Positions 44,854 through 56,613 of a DNA stretch of 64,000 nucleotides are shown piece by piece. Source of the stretch: Zingiber officinale (taxonomy: Eukaryota > Streptophyta > Magnoliopsida > Zingiberales > Zingiberaceae); NCBI RefSeq assembly GCF_018446385.1, contig NC_056000.1, forward strand, positions 35,935,511 to 35,999,510, written 5' to 3'. The notes beneath the pieces were generated by a model. The model made no database searches and was not told the origin of the DNA. It was given only the letters and a program-made list of their open reading frames with translations. Position numbers and translations under genes: made by a program. The stretch's first letter is position 1, and every line of letters starts with the position of its first letter.

Positions 44854-45595
44854 TTCCGGGGGCACGGGCCGCGGATACAAGATCACGATGCAGAATAAGG
44901 TTCGAGCATGTGGTGAAGCGAGGTGGCAGGATCGGATCTGCGGAGCAGCGGAGGTCGCAGAGTGGAAGTAGCAAGAACAATGAAAGGTTGAGCGAGCCAG
45001 CGAGAGATTTGCTGGGCCAAATTATTAAAATCAGGGCAAGTTTTTAAATACCCCCTGAGGGTTGACTTATTTTTAAGATTGCCCTCAATTTTTTTCCTAC
45101 TTTATTTCAAAATGGCCCCTTTTAATACCGGTCACTAATTTCGCTAACCGGATAGAATAAATAAATTATTTAAATATTTTGTTATAGAAACATATATAGG
45201 ATCATAATGGTCGAGTAAAGGGGTGAACACATACTAATAAAATGTTTCACTACAAATACGTAAATAAAATTAGTAAAAAAATAAAACATGCAAAAAAATA
45301 AACTGAGTAATCTTAACACATAATATTTAATATAATTAGTACAGCTCTCTAAACTTTACTACTTTAGGCTGTAAAATAACAATTAGATAAGTTATTTTTG
45401 CAAAACACAATGTAATTATGTATTTTTAAATAAGCCCCTCAACGATCACGAAGTCGTGTGATTTCTTCGTCGACTCTCGTGGCTATAAGTTTGACTCCCT
45501 TGGTCGGATGCCTTTCTTTCTCATCGTCCTCGTCGAGATCGTGGCGCTTCGACATCCATCTCGCTTCGATCGATCTGGGATTTGGGAGAACAGAG
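44854..45595. promoter_or_regulatory. Divergent promoter region, bHLH and VAMP72 genes
   Basis: 742 bp between the two start codons. The bHLH side is GC-rich, the middle (45060-45430) AT-rich. No clear TATA for the VAMP gene; GGCTATAAG at 45480 is a weak candidate. Confidence 0.4.
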
Positions 45596-48500
45596 ATGGG
45601 GCAACAGTCGCTGATCTATAGTTTCGTCGCCCGGGGGACGGTGATCCTGGCGGAGTACACAGAGTTCACGGGAAACTTCAACAGCATCGCCGCCCAGTGC
45701 CTGCAGAAGCTCCCTGCCAGCAACAACAAGTTCACCTATAACTGCGACGGCCATACCTTCAATTACCTCGTCGAGGATGGATACAGTGAGTGCCTTGATC
45801 CAGATCCACTTTACTGTACGGTATTTTACTTGATTCGCTTTGCCTTCCTCACGGCTCTTAGTGCGTCGGTGCGAGCAGCGGATCTATGAATTTGGGTTGA
45901 TTTTTGATTGATGTTCGTCGATTAGTTCGGTTTTGCCCCTATGTTATACGCGAGTGCGATTTTGGGTGTTTTTGAGAAACCGTTTTTTAGTTAAAAACAG
46001 CATAAAAAGGAGGTGACTGTTGATCTGATTTTATTTTTCCAATCTTTTCTAATCAAGACGTTGTGATTTGTTTCATTATCTCCATCGAGAATTGAAATTA
46101 CTACGACTAGTGGATAATTGAAGAGGAAGCTGATCTAAATCTCAGGATTTGTAGACAAAGATGTTGGGATCCATAAACAATTACGATTTTGTGGAAGTTG
46201 TTGGATAGGAATTCCAATTGATATGTCATCTCATTTTCTTGACGTTTCTCAATGAGTTTGTGCGTCTTTTTGAGATTTGCAACCTTATATTATATGCTTG
46301 TTTCTTGTATCTTGTATCTTGTTTTCTTTTGTTTGTGACTAGTATAATCCTCGATTCATGATTAGGCAACTGAACGGAATATTGAAGCTGCGCTTGGTAG
46401 ATTGGTGCAAGCATGTCTTGTTTTTCTTATCAGAAGTGTTTTTTCATCGCAAAACTCGTTGTATTTAATTCTTCAAAGATGGATTAAAAAGCACTAGTTA
46501 AAATTACAATGATAATTCTATAAGTGGAAAATATTGATCAACAAATTTTACTTTGTAAACGTGGCTTTTAATACACATAATGATTTATAATAATTTCTAA
46601 ATTGTTCATTATATTTTTCTTGAGCCAACATGTATGTATTATTATTTGTTTTATTTTTTTATATTTATTTAATGATGACAACAAGATGAAATTGCATTAA
46701 TAGTTTTTAAAATTGTAATAAAGTAAAATTTGAATGTGAAAAATTAGTATTAATGAAAAATTTAAATTTATTTTAATGTTTTTTTATCTAATAGCATAAA
46801 ATAAATTAATATGATGATGTCATTGTTAGAGTTAAAATAAGTGTTATAATATATCTTTTTTGTTGGAATTTCACGATAAGAAATTGTTTTCCAAAATGTT
46901 TTCAAAGCATAAGAAAGAAGAAGAAAAATAGAGCTTTTGGAGCTTATGGGAAGCTAGTGTGGGAATTTTAGCTTGTCATCTAGAATTTGTAGGGAGATTT
47001 AGACATCTTGCATAAGATAATGATTTGGAAAAAGGTAGAGTTAGTGGAAGCACATATGGGATCATGTGAGCATGGTTGCGCTCAAGTGCTGACATGACGC
47101 CCATGTGATCGTGTTGCAAACTAGGCTTACATAGCGTGCATGAGGTTTAGTGTGGGCATTGTTGGTGCACTTTGCATGTACACATCATCATGAGTTGTAT
47201 TGATGCGTTTTTAATTTATTGGTATGTAGGACTTATTGCAATTACGCCTCCACATAGAATGACTAGTTTGTCAATAGGCGGTGCACCAACATATTGATTC
47301 TGACCCAAGTGGTAGGACTTAGTGACTGGGTCTGAGTGAACCTGTGCTTTGAATTGGTGCAATTTGGATCATCCATGCATTCCAAATTAAGTTTGGTTAG
47401 GTGCAGCCAATCGAAACATTCCAATCAAGGGGCATAGATTGGTCTAATATGAGAACCATAGTGGTTTAGACAAGACAAATTTGGGCTCTGATACCAATTG
47501 TTGGACCGAAAAGAATTTAAATATCTCCACAATGACATAGTATTGCCCACTTTGGGTATAAGCCCTCATGGTTTTGCTCTTGGGCTCTACCCAAAAGGCC
47601 TCATGCCAATAGAGATATCTTTCTCTTATAAACCCATGATCTTTCCCATGTGTTTTCAATGTGGGACTATGTTGCAACCTTGCAAATCCAACAGTATTAT
47701 CCCAATTCCCATGAACCAAAGTAACAAACAATTCCAATACTTCTGATCAAACTTTATTTCCTTTGCTGCCAACTATGGATTGAGTCATAGGCTTCACATC
47801 TGACCTTCATATGTTTGTTCGAACTTTGATGATTTGGCCATTCAAGTGTATTATAAGGTGTTGGCTACAGCAGTGCACATGATTTACATGGCAATCAAGA
47901 ATTTTCCCTCCTAGATGGACATAAAATAGTGGACTGTTAGAGTTTTTGAATATTTCAACAAGTCCTTTGGAAGCGGAGTAGTAAATTAACTTGATGGGTA
48001 CAGAAATAGCTGCTCACCTTACTTGTTTGTGTCACATGGAAATGTTTAATGACTAATTCTTAAGTATTGCTTTACCAGGAAATTACAGGGACATGAAGTA
48101 ATTGATTTTCAAAACTTCTTGACTGTGCCATGACTAAGTTCAGTGTAATATTTTTGGTCATTTGAGCCTGTCTTTGTTAACTGTTTTAATTCTGTTCATC
48201 TTTCTGTAGCTTATAGCTTTTGGTCCATTTTTAATTCTTAGGTATTCGCACATGTTTGGGTTGGAAATTTGCCATCCTTAATTTGACCTAAGCAAAAAAG
48301 TTCCTTTAGATATGTCAATTCCATTATTTTTTTTTAAACAATAGCCTAGTAGCCTTTTTTTACTGGAAACTGATAGGTAGTTCCATCATTGAATGCAAAT
48401 GCTCTGAGAAAGATCATTTCAAGACAAATTTCATTTTTCGAGTTAGTTGGCTGTAATGCAGGGAATAACATCATACACTTGAATAATGATATGAAATGTT

Positions 48501-50121
48501 AAGCCTTGATCTTGTATAGAAGCAGTCAAACACAGAGAAGCTGGTCCATTTCATGGCGTAGTAATTTAGTCTAGGTTAGGCTTTTAGTTGACATGGTTCG
48601 GTTGTCAGTTGCTGTATGATGTTTCTTGGATATGCATCATATACGTATCTATTCTAGAACCTAAACCAAAGTCACCTACGTATGGAATATAATGACAGAC
48701 TACATTATTATGTGGACCTTTTGGGAATTGAAAAGACAGAAGAATGAGGGGAGAGATGAGCAATACCTTTGAGTTGTTTCCTTGAACAAATATATGCAGT
48801 TATGATGGATAATTCTACATTCTCAACATTCCTTAACTAGTTTTCTCTTCTGGTTTTGGGTGGATGGGGGGTTACAAGGAATTGAACACTTCAAATATCC
48901 ACCCTCATCCCTTTATTCATCAAAGGAAAAAGAAAAATGGAAGGATGATCCTTCTTTTCCTTCAATTTTGATCCACCCATTGACTCATTTATCCAAGGAA
49001 ACCGGCCCTTAATGTTAGCACTATAATCTGATGGCTTTGTCGATATTCTAAATTTCCCTTTAAGGTGAAATCATTCTTGCATTTTAGAGACATGCAATTT
49101 GATTTTCTTTTTTTTCCCAATAAAATTGGCTGTCAGCCTTTAGGCTTTAGTTGTGTTCCCCTTTCATGTGATAGATATCTGATTTCATTGCTTTCTTCTT
49201 TGTTTGCTTCCACGTAATAGTTCCTTGTGTCTGCTTGAGATTAAATAGCTGTGATCCTTCAAGAGGTATTATGATAATTAGTTATGTTATGTAGCTGAAC
49301 TGAAAGAAATGAATTTCACAGCATACTGTGTCGTTGCTACCGAGTTAGTTGGCAGGCAAGTCCCTATTGCCTTTCTTGAGCGGGTGAAGGAGGATTTTAG
49401 CAAAAGATATGGTGGAGGAAAAGCTGCAACAGCTACAGCTAATAGCCTCAGCCGTGAGTTCGGGTATTCTTACATCACATCGCCATTCAAATTTTCAAAT
49501 AATCCTGCTATCATGTCTAACCAGAGTACTGATTCCTTAAAATGAGATATTAGGTCCAAGCTTAAGGAACACATGCAATACTGCATGGACAATCCAGAAG
49601 AGATTAGCAAGCTTGCCAAGGTGAAGGCTCAGGTTTCTGAAGTCAAGGGAGTTATGATGGAGAACATTGAGAAGGTGCTCGACTGTTACCATACGCTTTG
49701 TTCTTGTGTTGAGGAATTTGTATTTTATTGTTACTTCTTATGATGTCCTTGATTTTTTTTAGGTTCTTGACCGTGGGGAGAAAATTGAGTTGCTTGTTGA
49801 CAAGACTGAAAATCTTCGCTCCCAGGTATGATAGCCAGTACGATAATTCGGGAAGCTCCCTTAAATGCTCCATTAGATACATTCTCTGAAATTGACAAAC
49901 AAGTATTGTGGATAGTTGTATTTTCTATTTTCCCTTGGATTCTTATTCTAAAGCAACTTGATATTTTTGTATGACAGGCACAAGATTTCAGACAACAGGG
50001 AACACAAATGCGAAGGAAGATGTGGCTGAATAACATGAAGATTAAGCTCATTGTCTTGGGCATCATTATTGCCCTGATCCTTATCATAATTTTGTCTGTA
50101 TGCCATGGTTTCAAATGTTAA
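45596..50121 (+). CDS. VAMP72: VAMP72-type longin R-SNARE
   Basis: Five exons: 45596-45785, 49322-49463, 49554-49674, 49763-49825, 49978-50121 (phases 1, 2, 0, 0), 219 residues, the family's usual length. It works in secretion to the plasma membrane and cell plate as the vesicle SNARE pairing with Qa syntaxins. The longin domain covers about 1-120 ([54 protein letters not shown]). The SNARE helix covers about 127-187, with the zero-layer Arg155 in [21 protein letters not shown]-terminal anchor (about 196-213) is followed by CHGFKC. It belongs with VAMP721/722; the exact member cannot be told. Intron 1 is 3.5 kb and contains an LTR fragment. All junctions are GT-AG. Confidence 0.92.
46460..47489. 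other. Repeat-like part of VAMP72 intron 1
   Basis: No domain recognised. 47160-47480 looks like internal sequence leading to the LTR fragment at 47490, with GGGCTCTGATACCAATTGTTG at the border, the complement of an initiator tRNA-Met primer site. Confidence 0.4.
47490..47705 (+). mobile_element. LTR fragment of the TGTTGGGG family in VAMP72 intron 1
   Basis: CTCTGATACCAATTGTTGG, TATCTCCACAATGACATAG, GCTCTTGGGCTCTACCC, CAATGTGGGACT parallels 8421-8628. It has lost the usual right terminus. Fossil, related to but distinct from the 4536-8628 arms. Confidence 0.65.
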
Positions 50122-50250
50122 TATTGGTTGTTAAGAACTTAGAGTCTGTTGCAACTGCTGCTTCCCTTAGGACATCTTACTTATATGGTGTGATAGCAAT
50201 ACTTGGATAATCATTGTCGGTTTGTGGTTTTACTTCACCTGCTGCAAATG

Positions 50251-50645
50251 AGTATTTTGTTTCCAGACTATGGAGGACCAGAATAGGCTTGGATTAGTGA
50301 ATTGTATGTTATGTGTGTATAGTGCAAACAAATTCTTTGTTGTTTGGTCAATACGAAGTTCTCTCTTGATGCTTTCTCATGTAGCTTCAGATCCAGCTAT
50401 GGATGTTCCATTGCTTTTTATAAGGCTGTTGGTTTATACTTTTATCTATAGCTGCTTATTAACCGGAATAAGTTCATGTTCTGCACTTGCTCATGGTGGT
50501 TTTTGCCCAAGTATTTTGTTTCCAAGCTATGGAGGGAGACCCACAATAGGCATGATTAGCGTATTGTATATTATGCGTGTATAGCATGAATTGATATGTT
50601 CTCTCCTGATGATTATGATTTTGTGGAGCTTCAGATTCAGCTGTA
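50251..50645 (+). repeat. Tandem duplication in VAMP72 3' region, period about 260 bp
   Basis: AGTATTTTGTTTCCAGACTA followed by a TGGAGG stretch (50251) recurs at 50511, and GTAGCTTCAGATCCAGCTATGG recurs as GGAGCTTCAGATTCAGCTGTAG. Probably 3' UTR. Confidence 0.75.
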
Positions 50646-51599
50646 GATGTTCTTGTTTTCTACTGCACGGTATGCACTTTCACTTGGGGTGATTTTTGCC
50701 GTCGCCAATTTAACCATAGCAGCGCTAATGCCAGGTGACATGAAAATGGTAATTCTTCTTGTTTCAATTGTTGGTTCTGGTGCAATATGATTACTCGCAA
50801 GTATTTTTAAAACTCTTAAATTTTTTTTTCTTCCTTGTTTTCCTTTTTTTTACAGGTTGCTTTACATGATAAAGCTTCGATTTCGGATTGCTGGGGTATC
50901 TCCCTCATTTGATCGAAGCGACAGCAATAGGTATGGAACCTATAATACAAGATTGAAGTTAATATATGTTCATACAATATCTGACCTTTAACTCCAACAG
51001 TCAAAAATATCACTTTGGTTTGTCATAAAGTTAACAAAAGTTGCACACTCACAAGTATGCACACTTCATAGCACTAGTGTAATTTAAGTAGTTTGTCACT
51101 TGAAGTTCCATTCTTTAGTTTTTGATATATCAAGTTTGTTTTATATGGCAAGTTGAGATTAATCACAAGATTCACAACGTGGCATTTTTTTTTCGGTTCA
51201 ATAGTATATATTTTTCATGATTCTTAGTACATGTCACACTCTGTTTGTAAGAGAATTACCTATAGGATGCCTCCACCGCCCCAGCCGAAGCCACCGCCTG
51301 AGCCCTCGAGCCCGCCAAAACCTACTCTGTGACTGCCTAGTCCTGATGAGTCTCCAAAAAGAAATAAAGCACACTTTCAAAGGTTAGCGAGTCACTGGGG
51401 ATGCTACCAGCTCCAATGAAGGGTATGTTTTTCTTGTCTCCAAGACCTGCTTTCATGATACCATGGTCATATCTAGCAGGTAATTCTGGTAACAGATGTG
51501 GTAGTGTAAATCCTAAAGAGGTCAAGGTACTTAATGGTGCAAGGTCTCTGCTATCAAATAACTAAGAACCTGTTGTTTTACTCACTAAGTCTTTAGTGT
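50646..51599. other. Intergenic between VAMP72 and badnavirus fossil
   Basis: A short Pro-rich stretch (51264-51331: MPPPPQPKPPPEP) is visible but isolated. The right part may already be the viral leader. No gene assigned. Confidence 0.4.
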
Positions 51600-53808
51600 T
51601 ACAGTAGAGAGAACCCCGGATCTGAAAGATAGAGACTCGACATGCATTCTTAGTAAGGCTAGTAAGCACGTAAGACGGTAAATCTGAAGAATCCAACTGG
51701 TAATACTCACTTCTCATCTAAAAGCTTTTACTTTTAAAAAGGAAGATATAGTGTTAAGAACCTTATGTTCCCTTACTATATCTGTGCATCGTAATAAGGT
51801 GACCAGGAAGGTAATTGATTGCAAAAGGTCGTAGAGCGCTTTAAAGCAGTCAGTCGGATGAACATGAAAGTTTTCCTAGACTCTAAGCTGTAAACAAACA
51901 CAGAAAGAATAGGGGATTTAATGTCCAGTCGTTGGGAAGAATCATTATAGGAGTGGTATTCAAAGTCTCATACCTCAAACCTAGAGTACCTTATCTTGCT
52001 CCAACTACCAAAGTTTCAAACCATCACCTCTTTCATAACCTTGCCATCATTTATGATCGAACTTGCCTATCTTCTAAGGTCAACCTAAGAAACTTCAAAC
52101 TTCTCCTTGAAAAACAACAAGATCTTGAAATAGAAATTGTAAACCTAAAAATCGCCTTGACAAACCTAACTACGAATTGCATAGAAGGCAAACCTCTCAC
52201 AAAATAGGAAGCCACAGAACTGGTGATCAAGCTTTCTCAGCAACCAAAGCTAGCAAAAGAGGAGGCCAACAAATTTGTAAAAAGCCGGAATAAGAAGTTG
52301 GAAATGGTGGAGCAACTGCTTCACAAAATAGAGAAGTTGATCGCTTGATGGGCCACACTCTTACAAGAGGAACCAAATCTTACAAAGATACGGTGAAAGC
52401 AACAGAGCAAATTGAGTCCCTCGTTGTAGGTTTTGCAAAACCCAGTGACTACCTTACTGTCTCAGCATCAAGTAGTGCCCTCATCAAACAAAACAACACG
52501 CAGCTTCAGCTACTAGTCCAAATTACTGAAAGTCTCAAAGACATATAGGCAGACTTGAAAATAGTCATCGAGCAATCAAAGGGAGGTAAATCTTCAATCA
52601 GTTTACCTGATTCCCTAATTGAAAAATTGTAAAATTTGTCTCTAGGACCTTCAGAGAAACTAAAAGAAAAGAGAGACAAGCTACGAGTATTCAAAGATCC
52701 CTACAAAATTCTTAAGGAGGAGCAGGAAAAGTTAAACAAAAACTAGATGGCTATGACTACTATAACCATCCAGGAGCAAGCAGCCAGCCTCCCACAGGTT
52801 CCGCTCTTTAAAGATCAAATTCGTGAATATAGGCGCAACCACAGAAGGTTACATAATAGATCCGCAAACACAATTGCGGCTCTAATGAGCTGCCATCATA
52901 CCAGCGGAAGTACTTTACCATTCCAGAAGAGATGATGCCAACCATAGAGTATACATCCACCGATCTAAGGAAGTAATACTATGTGTTGATGGCAACCAGC
53001 AAGACCGAACCTTCATACAAGAGGAAAGCTATACCCAACTGTAGAGAAGTCATATGTAATACATCCATTTAGGAATCTTGCAAGTCCGTATTTATTTAAC
53101 AAGCCATCGGATTCGAGCACTCCCAGGACGAAGGTATTCTACTACGACACTGCAATGACTAAACTGGATAATAAATCCAACGCAGGTAAATATCCCAATG
53201 CAACCATCAGACGTCAAGAGCCTAAACCTTATTGATGGAAGAATCTCTCTAAGTTTCCGAAATTATGCTGCTGCATCTACTTGAAGACATCCTCATTACA
53301 ATGAAAAGGATGAAGAGGTTCAAAGCGATGAGGAAGAAATCAAGTTTTCTCATACACTGGCAATATTCCTCGAGCTTTGGTATCAACATGCTTAAGCATG
53401 GAAGTCCCCTTCGGCTCTTATGGAAGGATTGTGGCCAGATCATTATAAGAAAATATTTTAGATATTGTGGCGGCAATTTATCCACAGTAAGACGATAAAC
53501 AAAGTAGAACGCACAATCTATTACAATTCTTGGTTTCACTGCAATGTTTCTTGCTGAACAGATAGCTCCATCTTATCTTCTCCAATTGGATGAGATGTCA
53601 TGCATCGGCATCATTTCTGCTTCAGCAAAGGAAGTGGCTTCAAATTCTTCCTTTCGTATTCCTAACCTTCTCCGTCAAGTTCTTCGTTCCTTAGCCTCAT
53701 TCACTTCATCCGTTCTAATCTCCTCAACAACAATCTACTTGGTCTCAACCAGGGGCCTAGTCACCTTCAAGGAGAGGGGGTGCGAATATATATATATATA
53801 TATATTTA
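51600..53808 (+). mobile_element. Endogenous badnavirus-like (Caulimoviridae) fossil, 5' part
   Basis: In order: a noncoding leader (to about 51920), an ORF1-like segment (51920-52345, with residues typical of badnavirus ORF1 such as HNLAIIYDR and KVNLRNFK), an ORF2-like segment (about 52330-52745, GFAKPSDY, LIKQNN) and the start of the ORF3 polyprotein (from 52747, DQIREYRR, and further a YIHLGILQVRI-like part). The gene order and tight spacing are those of badnaviruses such as banana streak virus. The protease and reverse transcriptase part is absent. Broken in several places, so not recent. The right edge is an AT microsatellite (53787-53806), a surrounding known for rice endogenous tungro-like copies. 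Left edge uncertain. Confidence 0.75.
53787..53806. repeat. (AT)n microsatellite at badnavirus junction
   Basis: About ten AT units at the right edge of the fossil, followed by TTTATTTATT. Confidence 0.9.
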
Positions 53809-54221
53809 TTTATTAATTTGAGTAGTTGATTCATTATCATTTAATATCGAAAATTAAAATTGATCACATATTTGAAAAGTTCATGACCTAAGTTATCTAT
53901 GGTACCACTTTTACGAGGAAATATCACGATTTGAAATGTTAAATATTGAATTTTAAAAATAAAATATATAATAATAAACGAATGAACTAAATCGTAGGCC
54001 ACAAAGTAAGGAAGCTAAATTAAAATTGAATCGAGTTTGAACTAAATTCAAAGGGTAGATATGGAGAAAAGTATTATGTTGATTCAAATTGAAATTGATT
54101 TGAAGTTGAGTTATTATCGAATCAAGTTTAATGTTTAAACGAGTTTAAACGATTTAAAAAGAATTAGGATATTTTTGACGAAATCTTTCATTTTTTTTTC
54201 TCTCTCTTCTCCCTATGCATG
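53809..54221. other. Intergenic, AT-rich
   Basis: Nothing recognised. Confidence 0.5.
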
Positions 54222-54231
54222 TTACATCCCA

Positions 54232-54447
54232 ACTGGTCCCCTCGGGATGGTCTAGTGGCTAACATATGAGGTGTTGCCACAATGAGGTCTCGGTTCAATC
54301 TCGGCATAGCCGAGGTAAGTGTCTCCCTTATGTGCTAGTCATTATTCCCAAGACTAGTAGTCGCCCGTGATTTACCTCCTCCGTGTTGGCCTTGGGACGG
54401 ATTGACAGGGGTGCTGAGGGCGAGCGTATTCACCTTTTGCCACCATA
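54232..54447 (+). mobile_element. SINE family B, complete, 10 bp target duplication
   Basis: TTACATCCCA at 54222-54231 and again at 54448-54457. The A-box-like GGTCTAGTGGCTAA, B-box-like GGTTCAATCTC, body GTGATTTACCTCCTCCGTG and 3' end TATTCACCTTTTGCCACCA are all present. The perfect duplication suggests a young insertion and defines the family's boundaries. Confidence 0.88.
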
Positions 54448-54457
54448 TTACATCCCA

Positions 54458-56613
54458 TCCGTACCATATGCCACCCCTTCGCTCATTCTTCTCTTTTATT
54501 TTTTTTCCTCTTCCTCATTTGCTTCTTCTCTTTCTCTTCTCCAACGTTAGTAAACCTATAATTTTTTCCTCTCTTTTTTTAAAGCACAAGAGTTTTTTTT
54601 TCTCCTTTCTCTTCTCCAGCAAGCAAGAAATGCAACACCAATTGTTGCCGTCTTCTAGCAACAAGATCAAACAGCCATCAACCCCCTATCTTTTTCCTCT
54701 TTTGGTATTTTTTAAGATTTTATTGGCACAGCAAAATAGTCATGTCTTATCTTATCTTATTCTTTTTGTGTTATCGCCGAGCTTACCGAAACTAGTCAAA
54801 GTTGCTATTGAAGAAAGTAAAGTTCTTTTTTTTACTTCTTCCTCTCTATTTTATCTTCTCTATTTTTCTCAAAAGCATTGATCTTCCAAGAATGATAAGT
54901 TATTCCTTCCTCGTTTCATGAATTTTTGAAAATTATCTCTCCTAATTGAAAATCCACTATGCCCCTGGTCTCCGCCTTTCTCTCCTCCAACCTCTTCCCT
55001 TTGATCCTCAAGCTGTCTCTACGCTTCCTCGGCTCTCTTGCGTTTCTCAATTGTATCGACCGAGTCTTCGCTAACTTCACCAATCACCATTGCAATACCT
55101 AGTTGCTCATCTTCTAAATATGTTTTTGATTCTGCCTCTTCTGCTTCTTCCTTTAATACCTCACTTCCTCAATCACATCTTCACCTTCTTCCAACTGCAT
55201 TCTTTCCTACCTATTACATCGAGAAAATATCAGCTTGCTATATCCTCTCGTGATTATGATGGTAGATGAATCGAATGTTTATAAATAAGTATCTGATAAC
55301 GTCCTTTTGTTACAGTGTGTGGCATGACGTCCATGTAATCTCTTAAGCATTCATGATTTGATTTTCAAATATGGCGCACTAAGATATTTTCTTTAGATGA
55401 TAAATCTAGGATGCAGGAGGACTCTCTGTTATGGGTACTTTCAAATTTATTCTAATAGTTGATAGAAAATTTTCATTGAATTGAATTGATCATTTCTAAG
55501 AGATCTAGGGTTATTCGACCCGAAGCTAATACATGATGCTAGTTAAAAAAAATAAAATAAAATAAAAATTGATCTAATAAAAATTTATTTATATTCAATA
55601 GTTCATTAGTGAATCCGGTTTGTTAATATTCATTAATAAACTCTTTGAACAATTTACGAATACTTATTTATTAATTTGTGTAAAATTTAATTATAAAATT
55701 TTATAATCTTTAATTGCTCAAAAGTTAAAAATTAGAAAATAATATAAATTTCATAAATTAATCAACATTTTGAACACTTTCTTTCTGCTAGAGTTTAATA
55801 AGATTCTTAGAAATAAAGAAACTTGAATATACTAAGCGGCATCACTATACAATATAGGAGGTAAATTATAGGGATAGTTTGATGATAAGATATGGATAAG
55901 TAAATTATGAAAGATGGTTATATGATAAAATATATGTATGTAAATTATGAGAGATATTTTACCTTAGCCCCTTTTATATATGAGCTTAGATATCTAATTA
56001 GATATTTTATACTAATTAAGAATTGATTTTAAAATTTATTTAAACAAATATTAACTGTATCAATCCTTCAAAACTGGATATGCTAAATTTGATGGTTAAT
56101 AGCATTAGGGTTTTTGTAGATTAAATTATCTAATTAAGCTTAACATTTGAAATTTTTATTTTTTATTTCATTTTTTAAAAAATGGAATTTTAAATAAAAA
56201 GTAAAACATTTGTAACCATTTTTTTACATCATTATTACATTATACAATAAAATTTATTTTTGATCTTTCTAGAAATAAGAAAAAATTATTTCGAAAACAT
56301 TATAAAATGAATTCAATTTGAAATGTAAATTCCAAAACAATAATTTGGAGTCACCCGTAACATCACCGATTCACCTCCTTATTCGACCGGTTCAACCTTT
56401 CAACTGGCGAATCGCGGGGTCCACGGTTCGTTGTGCCAGCTTACTATCCCAGCTCGGTCACGTCGTCAAATCCCGAATCCAAAGCACCGGAGAGAACGTA
56501 AGTTACGACCGGAACGCGAAGAGGAAGACGCAGCGGCAAAGCGAAGGAGAAGAGGATCAAATCGAACGACCTCTTGCATTTGTAGTAGAGGAGATCGCCG
56601 CCCGCAGATCGAG
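54458..56613. other. Intergenic with pyrimidine-rich tract; VPS35 upstream region
   Basis: 54470-54880 is TC-rich and low in complexity. 55850-55960 has imperfect repeats of about 50 bp (GTAAATTATGAGAGAT-like). 56320-56613 is GC-rich and is the likely promoter and 5' UTR of VPS35. No further gene recognised. Confidence 0.5.

Noticed and set aside
45458-45595. 46-residue extension before the VAMP72 start
   Set aside because: VAMP72 longins start [14 protein letters not shown]; the upstream codons are 5' UTR.
50270-50584. 104-residue open frame after VAMP72
   Set aside because: Lies in the duplicated 3' region and has no conserved residues.
54402-54881. 159-residue frame rich in Phe, Leu and Ser
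   Set aside because: Pyrimidine-rich low-complexity DNA beginning inside a SINE.
56318-56613. Reading frames upstream of VPS35
   Set aside because: Frames do not join the VPS35 start and have no homologous residues; likely 5' UTR.
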